Assembly (NCBI RefSeq): GCF_000282635.1
Contig: NZ_AKIW01000069.1
Location: forward strand, 1 to 50,273
DNA from: Variovorax sp. CF313
GTDB lineage: Bacteria > Pseudomonadota > Gammaproteobacteria > Burkholderiales > Burkholderiaceae_C
Direction of reading: 5' to 3'
DNA: 50,273 nucleotides
The position numbers and the translations under genes are program-made. The notes below the pieces were generated by a model. It searched no databases, had not been told where the DNA came from, and saw only the letters and a list, made by a program, of their open reading frames with translations. Positions 8,383-18,695 of the stretch are shown in pieces (positions within the stretch are counted from its first letter, which is position 1; each line of letters begins with the position of its first letter).

Positions 8383-8880
8383 ATGCCCTCCCTCACCTCC
8401 GCCGCCCGCCTGGCCAATCCGCTCATGCAGTGGTTCGACCTGGCCTTCAAGACCCATGAGATGCTGCTGTCGTCCGGCTCCGTGATCCGCATGCGCACCG
8501 AGCGCATCGCCAAGGCCGGACTCACGCCCAGTGCGGCCGACCTCGCGGAATTCCAGCTCATGGGGCAGGAAAAGCTGGCGGCTGCAAACGAGGCTGGCAT
8601 CGCGATGGCGAAGCAGTGGCACAGCAGCCATTTCTCGCTCGCCAGCCGGGTGCTGCAGCAATGGGTCCAGGGCACGACGGCCTTCTTCTTGCTGGCGGGC
8701 AGCGTCACGCCGGCCCAGGCGGCCGCGCATGGCGATGCGTTCGTGCAATCGGCCGCAGGCACGGTCGATGCCGCGAGCCAGCTGCCGGAAATCGCGGCGC
8801 GCGTCGCACGCGAGTGCCTGGAGCCGATCCACGCGGCGGCTACCTCCAACGCACGCCGGCTGGCCGAACTCGAATCCTGA
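8383..8880 (+). CDS. probable polyhydroxyalkanoate granule-associated phasin
   Basis: A 165-residue all-helical, Ala-rich protein with no signal peptide or membrane segment. Size, amphipathic helices (AKQWHSSHFSLASRVLQQW) and Ala-rich composition fit the phasin superfamily, which coats PHB granules. The match is by character rather than by a strict motif, so the call is moderate. A TGCA palindrome of the kind bound by PhaR upstream gives some support. It is divergent from pagL and convergent with the metallophosphoesterase (9 bp between stops). Confidence 0.6.
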   Translation: MPSLTSAARLANPLMQWFDLAFKTHEMLLSSGSVIRMRTERIAKAGLTPSAADLAEFQLMGQEKLAAANEAGIAMAKQWHSSHFSLASRVLQQWVQGTTAFFLLAGSVTPAQAAAHGDAFVQSAAGTVDAASQLPEIAARVARECLEPIHAAATSNARRLAELES

Positions 8881-8889
8881 GCAGGCTCT

Positions 8890-10077
8890 TCAGGACTTCG
8901 CCGGCACCAGCGTCAGCAGCGTGATTTCGGAAGGCGCGCCAAAGCGCTTCGGCGGGCCCCAGTAGCCGGTACCCCGGCTCACGTACACCCACATGTCCTG
9001 CAGCCGGTGCAGGCCGGCCGTGAAAGGCTGCTGCATCGGCACGAACAGGTTCCAGGGAAAGAACTGGCCGCCGTGCGTGTGGCCAGACAGCTGCAGCTGG
9101 TAGCCGGCCGCCGCAGCCAGCGGCGCGCTGCGCGGCTGGTGCGCAAGCAGCACGCGCGTGTGCACCAGCGGCGGCGCATCGTGCAGCGCCAGGTGCGGAT
9201 CGCTGGCGTGCGCCGCGTCGAAATGCCCGGCAGTGAAGTCGGTCACGCCGGCGAGTACGAGCGCGCTTTCGAAGAGCTCTTCATCGGTCTGCGCGCCGCG
9301 CACGTTGCGCGTCTGCAGCACCACGTGCTCGTTGAGCAGCACCTTCAGGCCGAGCCGGCGCAGCTCGTCGATCCAGGCATGCGCGCCCGCGTAGTACTCG
9401 TGGTTGCCCGTGACCACGAAGGTGCCGTGGCGCGCACGCAGACCGGCCAGCGGCGCGATGTGCTCGCGCAGTTCCGGCACTGTGCCGTCGACCAGATCGC
9501 CGGTGATCGCGATGGCGTCCGCGCCCAGGCGATTCACCGCATCGACGATGCGCTGGATGTACGCGTTCCGGATCGTCGGACCCACGTGGATGTCGCTGAG
9601 CTGCGCGATCGTGAAGCCTTCGAGTGCCTGCGGCAGGCCGCGGATGGGCACGTCCACCCGCTTCACGCCGGCCGTGCGGCGCGCATTGAGGAAACCGATC
9701 GCCGACGTGGCCGTGGCCATCGCCAGCACGGCCAGCGCGCTCCATGGCTGCAGCACATTCCACTGCACCGGCACACCGCCCAACGCGCTTGCGAGCCAGG
9801 CGAGCAGCAGGCCAGCGTCGCGCAGCAGCGTGAGCACGAACATCGACGAGAACCAGCCCATGCCGATCAGGCCGATCCACTTGAGCACATCGCCCGTGGC
9901 GGCGTCGCGTCCGATGCGGCGCGACACGAAAGGCAGCGGAATCGTGACCGCCGACACCGCGAGCGCGAACAGCGCCAGCGGCCACGCGGGCGTGAGCACG
10001 GCCAGCGCGGGCAGCAGGCGCAGCGCGATATAGACGTGCAATAGCGCGGTCAGGGCGCTCAGGGGACGGATCGGCAT
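8890..10077 (-). CDS. membrane-anchored metallophosphoesterase (YkuE/YaeI type)
   Basis: A 395-residue protein with about four N-terminal transmembrane helices (residues 8-130) and a C-terminal calcineurin-like phosphoesterase domain. Metal ligands appear in order: SDIHVG (Asp162, His164), GDLVDG (Asp194), GNHEY (Asn225, His226), AHQPRS (His313) and SGHTHGG (His333, His335). Relatives such as E. coli YaeI act on UDP-diacylglucosamine-type or other phosphodiesters, so a lipid substrate is possible. The start is uncertain: ATGs at 10128 and 10137 are in frame, but none has a clear ribosome site. The chosen one starts directly before the first hydrophobic helix. Confidence 0.85.
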   Translation of the reverse strand: MPIRPLSALTALLHVYIALRLLPALAVLTPAWPLALFALAVSAVTIPLPFVSRRIGRDAATGDVLKWIGLIGMGWFSSMFVLTLLRDAGLLLAWLASALGGVPVQWNVLQPWSALAVLAMATATSAIGFLNARRTAGVKRVDVPIRGLPQALEGFTIAQLSDIHVGPTIRNAYIQRIVDAVNRLGADAIAITGDLVDGTVPELREHIAPLAGLRARHGTFVVTGNHEYYAGAHAWIDELRRLGLKVLLNEHVVLQTRNVRGAQTDEELFESALVLAGVTDFTAGHFDAAHASDPHLALHDAPPLVHTRVLLAHQPRSAPLAAAAGYQLQLSGHTHGGQFFPWNLFVPMQQPFTAGLHRLQDMWVYVSRGTGYWGPPKRFGAPSEITLLTLVPAKS

Positions 10078-10163
10078 CGAGGCAATGGGATCGGGCACTG
10101 CCCGGGACACCTCATCTGCAAGGCGCATGCCGCGCATTCAAGGCGCCGGGAAGTGCGGCGATA

Positions 10164-10180
10164 GCTATTTTTTCTATAGC
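10164..10180. repeat. short palindromic repeat GCTAT-N7-ATAGC (copy 1)
   Basis: 5-bp arms (GCTAT / ATAGC) flank a 7-nt T-rich spacer between the metallophosphoesterase and the first paralog. A copy with the same arms and spacer length lies at 11483-11499. Similar AT-rich palindromes recur between genes in Comamonadaceae genomes. Confidence 0.55.
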
Positions 10181-10271
10181 GCAATGCGCCCGGATAGCAG
10201 GCTTCATGGCTCTGCCGGACCCACAAGAACGGTACCGGTCCGCCGCGGTGCCGGCGCCCACTTTCGCCGTG

Positions 10272-10763
10272 TTACTGCACCGTGCGCGTGCCGGCCGAAG
10301 CCATGTCGGTGCCTGCCGGCCAGATGAAGCTCGCCTTGGCCGGCGCGCCCTGCAGCACGTGCAGCTGCTGCTTCAGCACCTGGCTGCCGATGCGTGCCTC
10401 GACCTCATAGGCGCCCGGATCGAGGCGCGCCACCATGAACGGGCCGCCCGACACCACGTTGTCGAGCAGCGCGGTGCCGCTGCTGTCGCGCACCGTCACG
10501 TGCACGTTGGCCGCGAAGTCGGCGCCCTTGCTGTCCTTGACCGCGAATTCGAAGGTGGCGGGCCAGCGCGGCGACACCGTCTCCATCAGCCGGGCCTCGT
10601 CGCTGCCGATGCCGCCGCTCATGTATTCGACACCGTGCGCCATGTAGATCGGCGGGTTCACCGCCGCCTGGGCGGGCGAAAGCGCGCCGAGCACAACGGC
10701 GGCGCAGCACAGGGCGGCCGCCAGCGGCCGCATCGCGCGCGATGATGGAAAACGGGTGCCCAT
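10272..10763 (-). CDS. secreted hypothetical protein, tandem paralog A
   Basis: A 163-residue protein with a signal peptide (Arg-rich start, hydrophobic 12-27, cleavage near AQA-A). The mature part starts with NPPIYMAHGVEYMSGG and ends with a beta-rich region containing ARLDPGAYEVEARIG, which looks like an Ig-like or carboxypeptidase-regulatory-like beta sandwich. It is clearly paralogous to the gene just upstream (10852-11370); both keep VSPRW, GAY and SF-WP positions. AAGGAAAGG precedes the ATG at good distance. The two genes form a probable operon with an 88-bp spacer that holds a perfect hairpin. Function unknown; the protein is periplasmic or secreted. Confidence 0.8.
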   Translation of the reverse strand: MGTRFPSSRAMRPLAAALCCAAVVLGALSPAQAAVNPPIYMAHGVEYMSGGIGSDEARLMETVSPRWPATFEFAVKDSKGADFAANVHVTVRDSSGTALLDNVVSGGPFMVARLDPGAYEVEARIGSQVLKQQLHVLQGAPAKASFIWPAGTDMASAGTRTVQ

Positions 10764-10783
10764 GGTCTGAATCCTTTCCTTGT

Positions 10784-10806
10784 CGTCGTGGCGAGAAGCC
10801 ACGACG
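10784..10806. other. perfect inverted repeat between the paralogs
   Basis: CGTCGTGGC - GAGAA - GCCACGACG forms a 9-bp perfect stem with a 5-nt loop, about 10 bases upstream of the ribosome site of paralog A. No T run follows on either strand, so it is not a standard terminator; an mRNA-stability or translation-tuning element is possible. Confidence 0.6.
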
Positions 10807-10851
10807 TCACTGTGCGGTTCGCGGCTTAGGAAAGGCTGACCGGAAAAAAGC

Positions 10852-11370
10852 TCAGCGGGCGGTGGACGTCTGCGCCAGCGCCTGTGGCAGCGACGGCGCG
10901 ACCGAGGCCATGTCGAAATTCGAGGGCCACACGAACGACGCACGCGCCGGCATGCCGGCAATCACCACCAGCGACTGCGTCAGCGTGAGGCCGCCGAGCG
11001 TCACGTTCACGTCATAGGCGCCCGGATTGAGGCGCGCCAGCATGTAGGGGCCTTGCGACTGCACGTCCATCACGACCTGGCCGGTGTATTTCTGGCGTAC
11101 TTCAATAAGGGCCTTGGCGGGAAAGCCGGGCACCCCTGTCCCCTTGCCGTCGCTGACGCCGAAATCGATGGTCGCGGCCCAGCGCGGCGACACCATTTCC
11201 ATGAACGCGGCTTCGTCCTTGGCGGCGCCGCCGCACATGTACTCGATGCCCTGCGCCACCTGGATGGGCGGGTTCGAGAACGCGTGGGCTGAAGTCACGG
11301 CCCCGAGGAATGCTGCTGTACCGCCCAATACCAGCGCGGCCAGGGGCCGGCGGAGACGCGTAGGGTTCAT
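10852..11370 (-). CDS. secreted hypothetical protein, tandem paralog B
   Basis: A 172-residue protein with a signal peptide (MNPTRLRRPLAALVLGG, cleavage after AHA at 28-30). Mature segments SNPPIQVAQGIEYMCGG, FMEMVSPRWAATIDFGV, ARLNPGAYDVNVTLGG and ARASFVWP line up with paralog A along the whole length. It has one cysteine in the conserved EYMCGG segment (Ser in paralog A). The fold looks like a small beta sandwich with a cleaved leader. It is first in the probable two-gene operon. I do not recognise a characterised family. Confidence 0.8.
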   Translation of the reverse strand: MNPTRLRRPLAALVLGGTAAFLGAVTSAHAFSNPPIQVAQGIEYMCGGAAKDEAAFMEMVSPRWAATIDFGVSDGKGTGVPGFPAKALIEVRQKYTGQVVMDVQSQGPYMLARLNPGAYDVNVTLGGLTLTQSLVVIAGMPARASFVWPSNFDMASVAPSLPQALAQTSTAR

Positions 11371-11680
11371 TGCTGTGTGGTCCTCGATCTTGCGTGACGT
11401 GAAATCCGTCGGGGATTTTGCTTAGCAAGAGTCGGGCTAGATATAGCGTTTACGAGGAACGATCTTCGGATTGAAGGTGAATGCTATTGTTTTCATAGCT
11501 GATGACGGCCTTGTGACGTGCATTGCCGGTGCTTTTACTGACAAGCCTGAGGGAAACCCTGATGTGCCTCGGTCTGCGGCGTTTTCGGGACGGATTCCGC
11601 CGGCGGGCATGGCGCGCGCCTACAGCCGCACATGGCGGTGCGGGTTAAGAACGGCTGAACGCAAACAAGGAGCTTCGGCC
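11371..11680. other. divergent intergenic region, 310 bp
   Basis: This region lies between paralog B (minus) and the 85-residue membrane protein (plus). It contains an 11-bp palindrome TTGCTTAGCAA at 11418-11428, close to where a minus-strand promoter would lie, and the GCTAT/ATAGC repeat at 11483-11499. No convincing gene is seen: an in-frame plus-strand extension from 11471 lacks coding character. Confidence 0.5.
11483..11499. repeat. short palindromic repeat GCTAT-N7-ATAGC (copy 2)
   Basis: The arms and spacer length match the copy at 10164-10180, again with a T-rich spacer. Together the two copies bracket the paralog pair. Confidence 0.55.
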
Positions 11681-11938
11681 ATGACATTCCAATCGACCAT
11701 CGACGACTTCAGGAAAGTGGATGCCGCGCGCGCCGACTATCCCGGTGAGCATCTCGCTGTGCTGGGCGCCGGCGTTTTGCTGCTGCTGGCGGCGGGCCGC
11801 AGCCGCTCGTTGCTGGCGCGCATCGCCGTCGGTGCGGCCGGCGGTGCGCTGATCGGGCGCGCGGCGAGCGGCACCGGAGGGATCGCCCGGTTGGCGGGCG
11901 CATTGCAGGCCGGGGGCTGGCCATGGCTGCGGCGCTGA
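11681..11938 (+). CDS. small membrane hypothetical protein
   Basis: An 85-residue protein with a polar N-terminus (MTFQSTIDDFRKVD) and two hydrophobic segments (about 24-38 and 45-60), the second Gly/Ala-rich with a GAAGGALIGRA pattern like glycine-zipper membrane proteins. AAGGAG stands 9 bases before the ATG, which sets the start. The 3' end overlaps the next gene by 16 nt. No known family is recognised; it is probably an inner-membrane protein. Confidence 0.65.
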   Translation: MTFQSTIDDFRKVDAARADYPGEHLAVLGAGVLLLLAAGRSRSLLARIAVGAAGGALIGRAASGTGGIARLAGALQAGGWPWLRR

Positions 11939-12333
11939 GAGGACGGCCTGGCCGGTCCTTTGGGCCTTGGGGGCCGCCGCAGTATTGGGCACCGTGCCTC
12001 GGGGTGGCACTCGTGGCGATGTTCCTGTTCTATGCGACCCTCCAGGGGCTGGTACGGGAAAGCGCGGCACGCGCGCCGGTTCAGGCGAGCATCCCGGCTG
12101 CGTTCGTCCAGCCGCCCGTGACGAGCGATCGCGAGGAAGCTGCGCGGCCTGTGAGGCCGGCCGCCCTCCCCGTCGCGTCTCTCGTTCCGCTGGAGGGTGC
12201 CCCTGTCGAGCCTCCCCGCGTGGCAACGCCCACCGTCAAGGTGACCAAGTGCATCGGCCCGTCCGGCGAAGCCGAATACTCCGACGGCCCGTGCTCGAAC
12301 GGCGGGCTCGCCACAACCTTGCGCCTGCAATAA
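11923..12333 (+). CDS. single-pass membrane protein with DUF4124-like C-terminus
   Basis: A 136-residue protein with one transmembrane helix (about 26-44: GVALVAMFLFYATL), a Pro/Val/Ala-rich linker and a short C-terminal module, KCIGPSGEAEYSDGPC. The spacing of Cys, Tyr-Ser-Asp and Pro-Cys resembles DUF4124, a periplasmic module common in beta- and gamma-proteobacteria, so the C-terminus is probably periplasmic with a possible disulfide. It overlaps the preceding small membrane gene by 16 nt and is followed at once by a terminator, so the two form an operon. Function unknown. Confidence 0.7.
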   Translation: MAAALRGRPGRSFGPWGPPQYWAPCLGVALVAMFLFYATLQGLVRESAARAPVQASIPAAFVQPPVTSDREEAARPVRPAALPVASLVPLEGAPVEPPRVATPTVKVTKCIGPSGEAEYSDGPCSNGGLATTLRLQ

Positions 12334-12334
12334 G

Positions 12335-12359
12335 AAACGCCCGGGTGACCGGGCGTTTT
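12335..12359. terminator. terminator between the small membrane operon and gyrB
   Basis: AAACGCCCGG - GTGA - CCGGGCGTTT forms a perfect 10-bp stem with a short T run on the plus strand. It begins one base after the TAA of the DUF4124-like gene. The A-rich left side also gives a T run on the minus strand, so it can serve gyrB from the opposite side. Confidence 0.85.
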
Positions 12360-12411
12360 CAGGCTCTTCAGCGGTGCGGCACGGGGCCGTGGATGTGGGT
12401 GACGACCATCA

Positions 12412-15081
<2,670 letters not shown>

Positions 15082-15117
15082 TCAAAAGCTCAATTCGCCG
15101 CCTCTTGAAAGCGCAAA

Positions 15118-15135
15118 CCCGCGGAGGGCCGCGGG
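15118..15135 (-). terminator. GC-rich hairpin between dnaN and gyrB
   Basis: CCCGCGG - AGGG - CCGCGGG is a 7-bp perfect inverted repeat in the 134-bp spacer, 33 bp past the dnaN stop on the minus strand. The T tract after it is interrupted (TTTGCGCTTT), so it may be a partial terminator or attenuator that lowers read-through into gyrB. Confidence 0.4.
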
Positions 15136-15167
15136 CTGTGTGCGCAAGGCGCTTCGGGGTCTGTCTG

Positions 15168-16274
15168 CTAGATACGCATCGGCATCACGACGTACTTGAA
15201 GGATGCGTTCTCGGGGATGGTCAGTAACGCCGAGCTGTTGGAGTCGGCAAGCTCCAGCTTGACCATGTCCTGGTCCATGTTCGACAGCGCGTCGATCAGG
15301 TAGGTGACGTTGAAGCCGATTTCGATGGCGTCGCCGCCGTAGTCGATGTCGAGTTCGTCCTGCGCTTCTTCCTGCTCGGCGTTGTTCGACGCGATGCGCA
15401 GCGTGCCCGGCTCGATGTTCAGGCGCACGCCCTTGAACTTCTCGCTCGTCAGGATAGCGGTGCGCTGCAGGCTGGCCAGCAGCGGCGCGCGGCCCAGCGT
15501 GACGCTGTTCTTGTGGTTCTTCGGGATCACGCGGTTGTAGTCGGGGAACTTGCCCTCGACCAGCTTGGTGACGAACTCCATGCCGCCAAAGCTGAACTTG
15601 GCCTGGTTGTTCGCGAACTGCATCTCGATGGCGCCTTCGGCGTCCGACAGCAGGCGCTGCATTTCGATGACGGTCTTGCGCGGAAGAATGACTTCCTGGC
15701 GCGGCACCTCGACGTCGAGCATGGCGGAGGAAAACGCCAGGCGGTGGCCGTCGGTGGCAACCAGGCTCAACTGCTTGCCTTCGGCCACGAACAGGATGCC
15801 GTTCAGGTAGTAGCGGATGTCGTGCACGGCCATCGCGAACGAAACCTGCGAGAGCAGGTCCTTCAGCGTCTTCTGCGGCACGCTGAACACAGGGCCGAAA
15901 TTGGCGGCTTCCTGCACCAGCGGGAAGTCTTCGGCGGGCAGCGACTGCAGCGTGAAGCGGCTCTTGCCGCCCTTGAGCACCAGCTTGCTGGCGCTCGACT
16001 CGAGGCTCACGGTCTGGTCGGCCGGCATGGTGCGCAGGATGTCGATCAGCTTGCGCGCGCCGATGGTGGTTGTGAAGCTGCCTTCGTCGCCGCCGAGCTC
16101 GGCGGTGGTGCGGATCTGGATTTCGAGGTCGCTGGTGGTCAGCTGCAGCTGGCCACCGGTCTTGCGGATCAGCACGTTCGCCAGGATCGGCAAGGTGTGA
16201 CGCCGCTCCACGATGCCCGCCACCGACTGCAGCGCGGCGAGGACTTTGTCTTGGTTTGCCTTCAAAACGATCAT
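15168..16274 (-). CDS. dnaN: DNA polymerase III beta subunit (sliding clamp)
   Basis: A 368-residue sliding clamp of standard length (366 in E. coli) with three repeated clamp domains of about 120 residues. It starts MIVLKANQDKVLAALQSV and ends with the conserved hydrophobic-pocket segment YVVMPMRI, where the C-terminal Met-Pro-Met-Arg contributes to partner binding. As a ring dimer it holds Pol III on DNA and recruits other proteins. It lies 90 bp after dnaA on the same strand. Confidence 0.98.
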   Translation of the reverse strand: MIVLKANQDKVLAALQSVAGIVERRHTLPILANVLIRKTGGQLQLTTSDLEIQIRTTAELGGDEGSFTTTIGARKLIDILRTMPADQTVSLESSASKLVLKGGKSRFTLQSLPAEDFPLVQEAANFGPVFSVPQKTLKDLLSQVSFAMAVHDIRYYLNGILFVAEGKQLSLVATDGHRLAFSSAMLDVEVPRQEVILPRKTVIEMQRLLSDAEGAIEMQFANNQAKFSFGGMEFVTKLVEGKFPDYNRVIPKNHKNSVTLGRAPLLASLQRTAILTSEKFKGVRLNIEPGTLRIASNNAEQEEAQDELDIDYGGDAIEIGFNVTYLIDALSNMDQDMVKLELADSNSSALLTIPENASFKYVVMPMRI

Positions 16275-16364
16275 GTCTTCTTCCTCTTCTCTATCTCTTT
16301 GAATCAGCTTGTAAGGGCGCCATTCTCCGCTGTCGCGAGGGGCTTTCTTGATGACATTCGGCGG

Positions 16365-17744
16365 TCAGCCCTTGAGCGTCTGCTCGAGCACGTGAAGCTG
16401 CTGGTTGAGTTCGGTGAGCTGCTGGCGCTCGCCCGAGATCTTGCGCACCGCGTGCAGCACCGTCGTGTGGTCACGCCCGCCGAACAGCTCGCCGATTTCG
16501 GGCAGGCTTTTCTGCGTGAGCTCCTTGGCCAGGTACATCGCGATCTGCCGCGGCCGCGCAATGCTGGCCGGACGCTTCTTGCTGTACATGTCGGCGACCT
16601 TGATCTTGTAGTAGTCGGCCACCGTCTTCTGGATATTTTCGACCGAGATCTGACGGTTCTGGATCGACAGCAGGTCGCGCAGCGCCTCGCGCGCCAGGGC
16701 GATCGAGATCTCCTTCTGGTTGAAGCGCGAGTAAGCCAGGATCTTGCGCAGCGCGCCTTCGAGTTCACGCACGTTGGAGCGCACGTTCTTGGCGACGAAG
16801 AAGGCCACTTCTTCCGGCATTTCGGCCGATTCGGCGCGCGCCTTGTTGATCAGGATGGCCACGCGCATCTCGAGCTCGGGCGGCTCGATGGCCACCGTGA
16901 GGCCCGAATCGAAGCGCGACACCAGGCGTTCGTGGATGTCGGCCAGGCCCTTCGGGTAGGTGTCGCTGGTCATCACGATGTGCGACTTCTTGGCGAGCAG
17001 GGCCTCGAACGCATTGAAGAATTCTTCCTGCGTCCGGTCCTTGTTGGCGAAGAACTGCACATCGTCGATCAGCAACAGATCGAGCGAGTGATAGCGCTCC
17101 TTGAACTCATCGAAAGTCTTGCGCTGATAGGCTTTGACCACATCCGAGACGAACTGCTCGGCATGGATGTAGAGAACTTTGGAATCCGCCTTGTCGGCCA
17201 GCAGCCGGTTACCCACAGCGTGCATCAGGTGGGTCTTGCCCAAGCCGACGCCGCCGTAGATGAAAAGCGGGTTGTAAAGATGGCCCGGCATGCCGGCCAC
17301 GTGCATGGCCGCGGCGCGCGCCATGCGGTTGGCCGTGCCCTCGACCAGGGTGTCGAAGGTGAGACCGGAATTCAGCCTGTTCTTGAAGCCCGCGGCGGCC
17401 GGCTCCTCGCCCGGGCCGGCCACGTCGCGCGGCACGTCGGTTTCGGCCATGACGGCCACAGGTGCAGGGCGTACGGCCGCTTCGCGAGGAGCAAGCGCTA
17501 ACTCAATGGCGACCGGCTGGCCGTACATCTTCTCGGCCATGGCGGCGATCTTGCCGGCGTACTGAGCCCGGATCCAGTCGAGCTTGAAGCGGTTGGCGAC
17601 GAACACCGTCATGCGCGAGAGGTCGTCGGCGACCTGCGCAGTCAGGGGCTTGATCCAGGTGTTGAATTGCTGCTCTGACAGCTCCTGCGCGAGTTGGTCG
17701 ACGCAGGCCTGCCAGAGGCTTTCGCCGATGCCGTCAGTCGACAT
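16365..17744 (-). CDS. dnaA: chromosomal replication initiator DnaA
   Basis: A 459-residue initiator. Domain I is at about 1-80, followed by a short Pro/Ala-rich domain II linker (85-120). The AAA+ domain III has Walker [10 protein letters not shown] (164-172) and Walker [10 protein letters not shown] (223-231). Domain IV is the helix-turn-helix DNA-binding domain with signature [13 protein letters not shown] (424-436). It binds 9-mer DnaA boxes and opens oriC. It is the first gene of the minus-strand dnaA-dnaN-gyrB series, facing away from rpmH across the candidate origin. A box-like TTACCCACA (one mismatch) lies inside the gene at 17209-17217. Confidence 0.98.
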   Translation of the reverse strand: MSTDGIGESLWQACVDQLAQELSEQQFNTWIKPLTAQVADDLSRMTVFVANRFKLDWIRAQYAGKIAAMAEKMYGQPVAIELALAPREAAVRPAPVAVMAETDVPRDVAGPGEEPAAAGFKNRLNSGLTFDTLVEGTANRMARAAAMHVAGMPGHLYNPLFIYGGVGLGKTHLMHAVGNRLLADKADSKVLYIHAEQFVSDVVKAYQRKTFDEFKERYHSLDLLLIDDVQFFANKDRTQEEFFNAFEALLAKKSHIVMTSDTYPKGLADIHERLVSRFDSGLTVAIEPPELEMRVAILINKARAESAEMPEEVAFFVAKNVRSNVRELEGALRKILAYSRFNQKEISIALAREALRDLLSIQNRQISVENIQKTVADYYKIKVADMYSKKRPASIARPRQIAMYLAKELTQKSLPEIGELFGGRDHTTVLHAVRKISGERQQLTELNQQLHVLEQTLKG

Positions 17745-18051
17745 GGGCGCTTGAAAAAGTGATGAGACCCTCGGGCATTTTTTGGTATAGGTATTGTGGA
17801 TATTCTCTGCTGGAAGGCGCCCGGCATTCTAACTTGTCAAAACCTTATCCACACGCCGCCGGGCCGATCGAAAGGCCCGCAAATCCACTCGAAGATTGTT
17901 CCGGCGGCCAATGTTTGCGATAATTGCGGGTTTCCCTGAAAACCTCTTGCGTCTTTCGGGGACCATCCGAAACACGCTCCCCCGGCGGCCCGCAGGTACT
18001 TCATGCTTTTTGTGCGAAGAACCGGCGCGAACAGGGAAATAGGAAATCACC
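17745..18051. other. oriC: candidate chromosomal replication origin (oriC), dnaA-rpmH spacer
   Basis: This 307-bp spacer separates divergent dnaA and rpmH. It holds a consensus DnaA box TTATCCACA at 17845-17853 and an inverted one-mismatch box TGTGGATAT at 17795-17803. An AT-rich tract lies beside the second box (17777-17808), a plausible unwinding element. A TTGACA on the minus strand (17835-17840) may belong to dnaA transcription. Only two good boxes are visible, few for an oriC, so part of the origin may lie elsewhere, for example near gyrB or dnaN. Gene divergence at this point supports the call. Confidence 0.55.
17896..17924 (+). promoter_or_regulatory. candidate promoter of rpmH-rnpA-yidD-yidC
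   Basis: TTGTTC (17896-17901), a 17-bp spacer, then GATAAT (17919-17924) preceded by TGC, giving an extended -10. It lies about 128 bp upstream of rpmH, leaving a long leader that contains a TTTCGG/CCGAAA hairpin (17954-17972). Confidence 0.5.
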
Positions 18052-18186
18052 ATGAAACGCACTTATCAAGCATCCAAAGTCCGCCGCGCCCGTACCCACG
18101 GCTTCCTGGTCCGCATGAAGACCCGCGGCGGCCGCGCCGTCATCAACGCACGCCGCGCCAAGGGCCGCAAGCGCCTGGCCGTCTGA
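18052..18186 (+). CDS. rpmH: 50S ribosomal protein L34
   Basis: A 44-residue, strongly basic protein starting [14 protein letters not shown] and ending GRKRLAV, the full conserved L34 sequence. It is a late-assembling large-subunit protein. AGGAAA precedes the ATG. It is the first gene of the plus-strand series rpmH-rnpA-yidD-yidC next to the origin, the order seen in most bacteria. Confidence 0.98.
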   Translation: MKRTYQASKVRRARTHGFLVRMKTRGGRAVINARRAKGRKRLAV

Positions 18187-18272
18187 CGGCAGCCCACCTG
18201 CCGTTGCCAGCAGCCGACACGTCAGCGCAGGCTTCCACAGCCAGCGCTTCCGGCGTATCCGGTCCGGCTTCC

Positions 18273-18695
18273 ATGCAGCGGCTCAAGACCCGCGCGCAAT
18301 TCCAGGCCGTCCTCGCAGGTGCCACCGTGGCGCGCACTGCTCATTTCGCATTGCATCGCTGTGCGCTCGATCTCGCATCGGGCGCACCGCCGTTGTTCGC
18401 GTCCGACGATGTCTGGCTGGGCGCCATGGTGCCCAAGCGCTGGGCGCGTCGCGCGGTCACGCGCAATGCCATCAAGCGCCAGATCTATACGGTGAGCGCC
18501 GCACCCGGCGTCGGCTTGCCACGTGCTGCGCACGTGGTGCGGCTGCGCGCCGGTTTCGACCGCAAGGAATTCGTGAGCGCCACTTCGGACAAGCTCAAGG
18601 CAGCGGTGCGCGCCGAGCTCCGGCAGCTGCTGGCGCGGGCGGCGCGTTCTTCCGCTCCCGCTTCGGCGCCTCCGCCCGCTTCCTCCTCGTCATGA
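18273..18695 (+). CDS. rnpA: ribonuclease P protein component
   Basis: A 140-residue basic protein that binds RNase P RNA and helps it remove tRNA 5' leaders. The signature RNR motif is visible in RRAVTRNAIKRQIY, after a strand with GAMVPKRWA. It starts MQRLKTRAQFQAVL, typical for the family, and has an Ala/Pro/Ser-rich C-terminal tail beyond the usual ~119 residues. An 86-bp gap follows rpmH, and the reading frame stays open through that gap and through all of rpmH. A TTG at 18204 or the ATG at 18003 are less likely starts. The last bases overlap yidD (ATGA). Confidence 0.93.
   Translation: MQRLKTRAQFQAVLAGATVARTAHFALHRCALDLASGAPPLFASDDVWLGAMVPKRWARRAVTRNAIKRQIYTVSAAPGVGLPRAAHVVRLRAGFDRKEFVSATSDKLKAAVRAELRQLLARAARSSAPASAPPPASSSS

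Noticed and set aside
15513..17501. A 662-codon open frame antisense to dnaN and dnaA
   Set aside because: It crosses two certain genes and an intergenic space. Composition is that of a shadow frame in GC-rich DNA.
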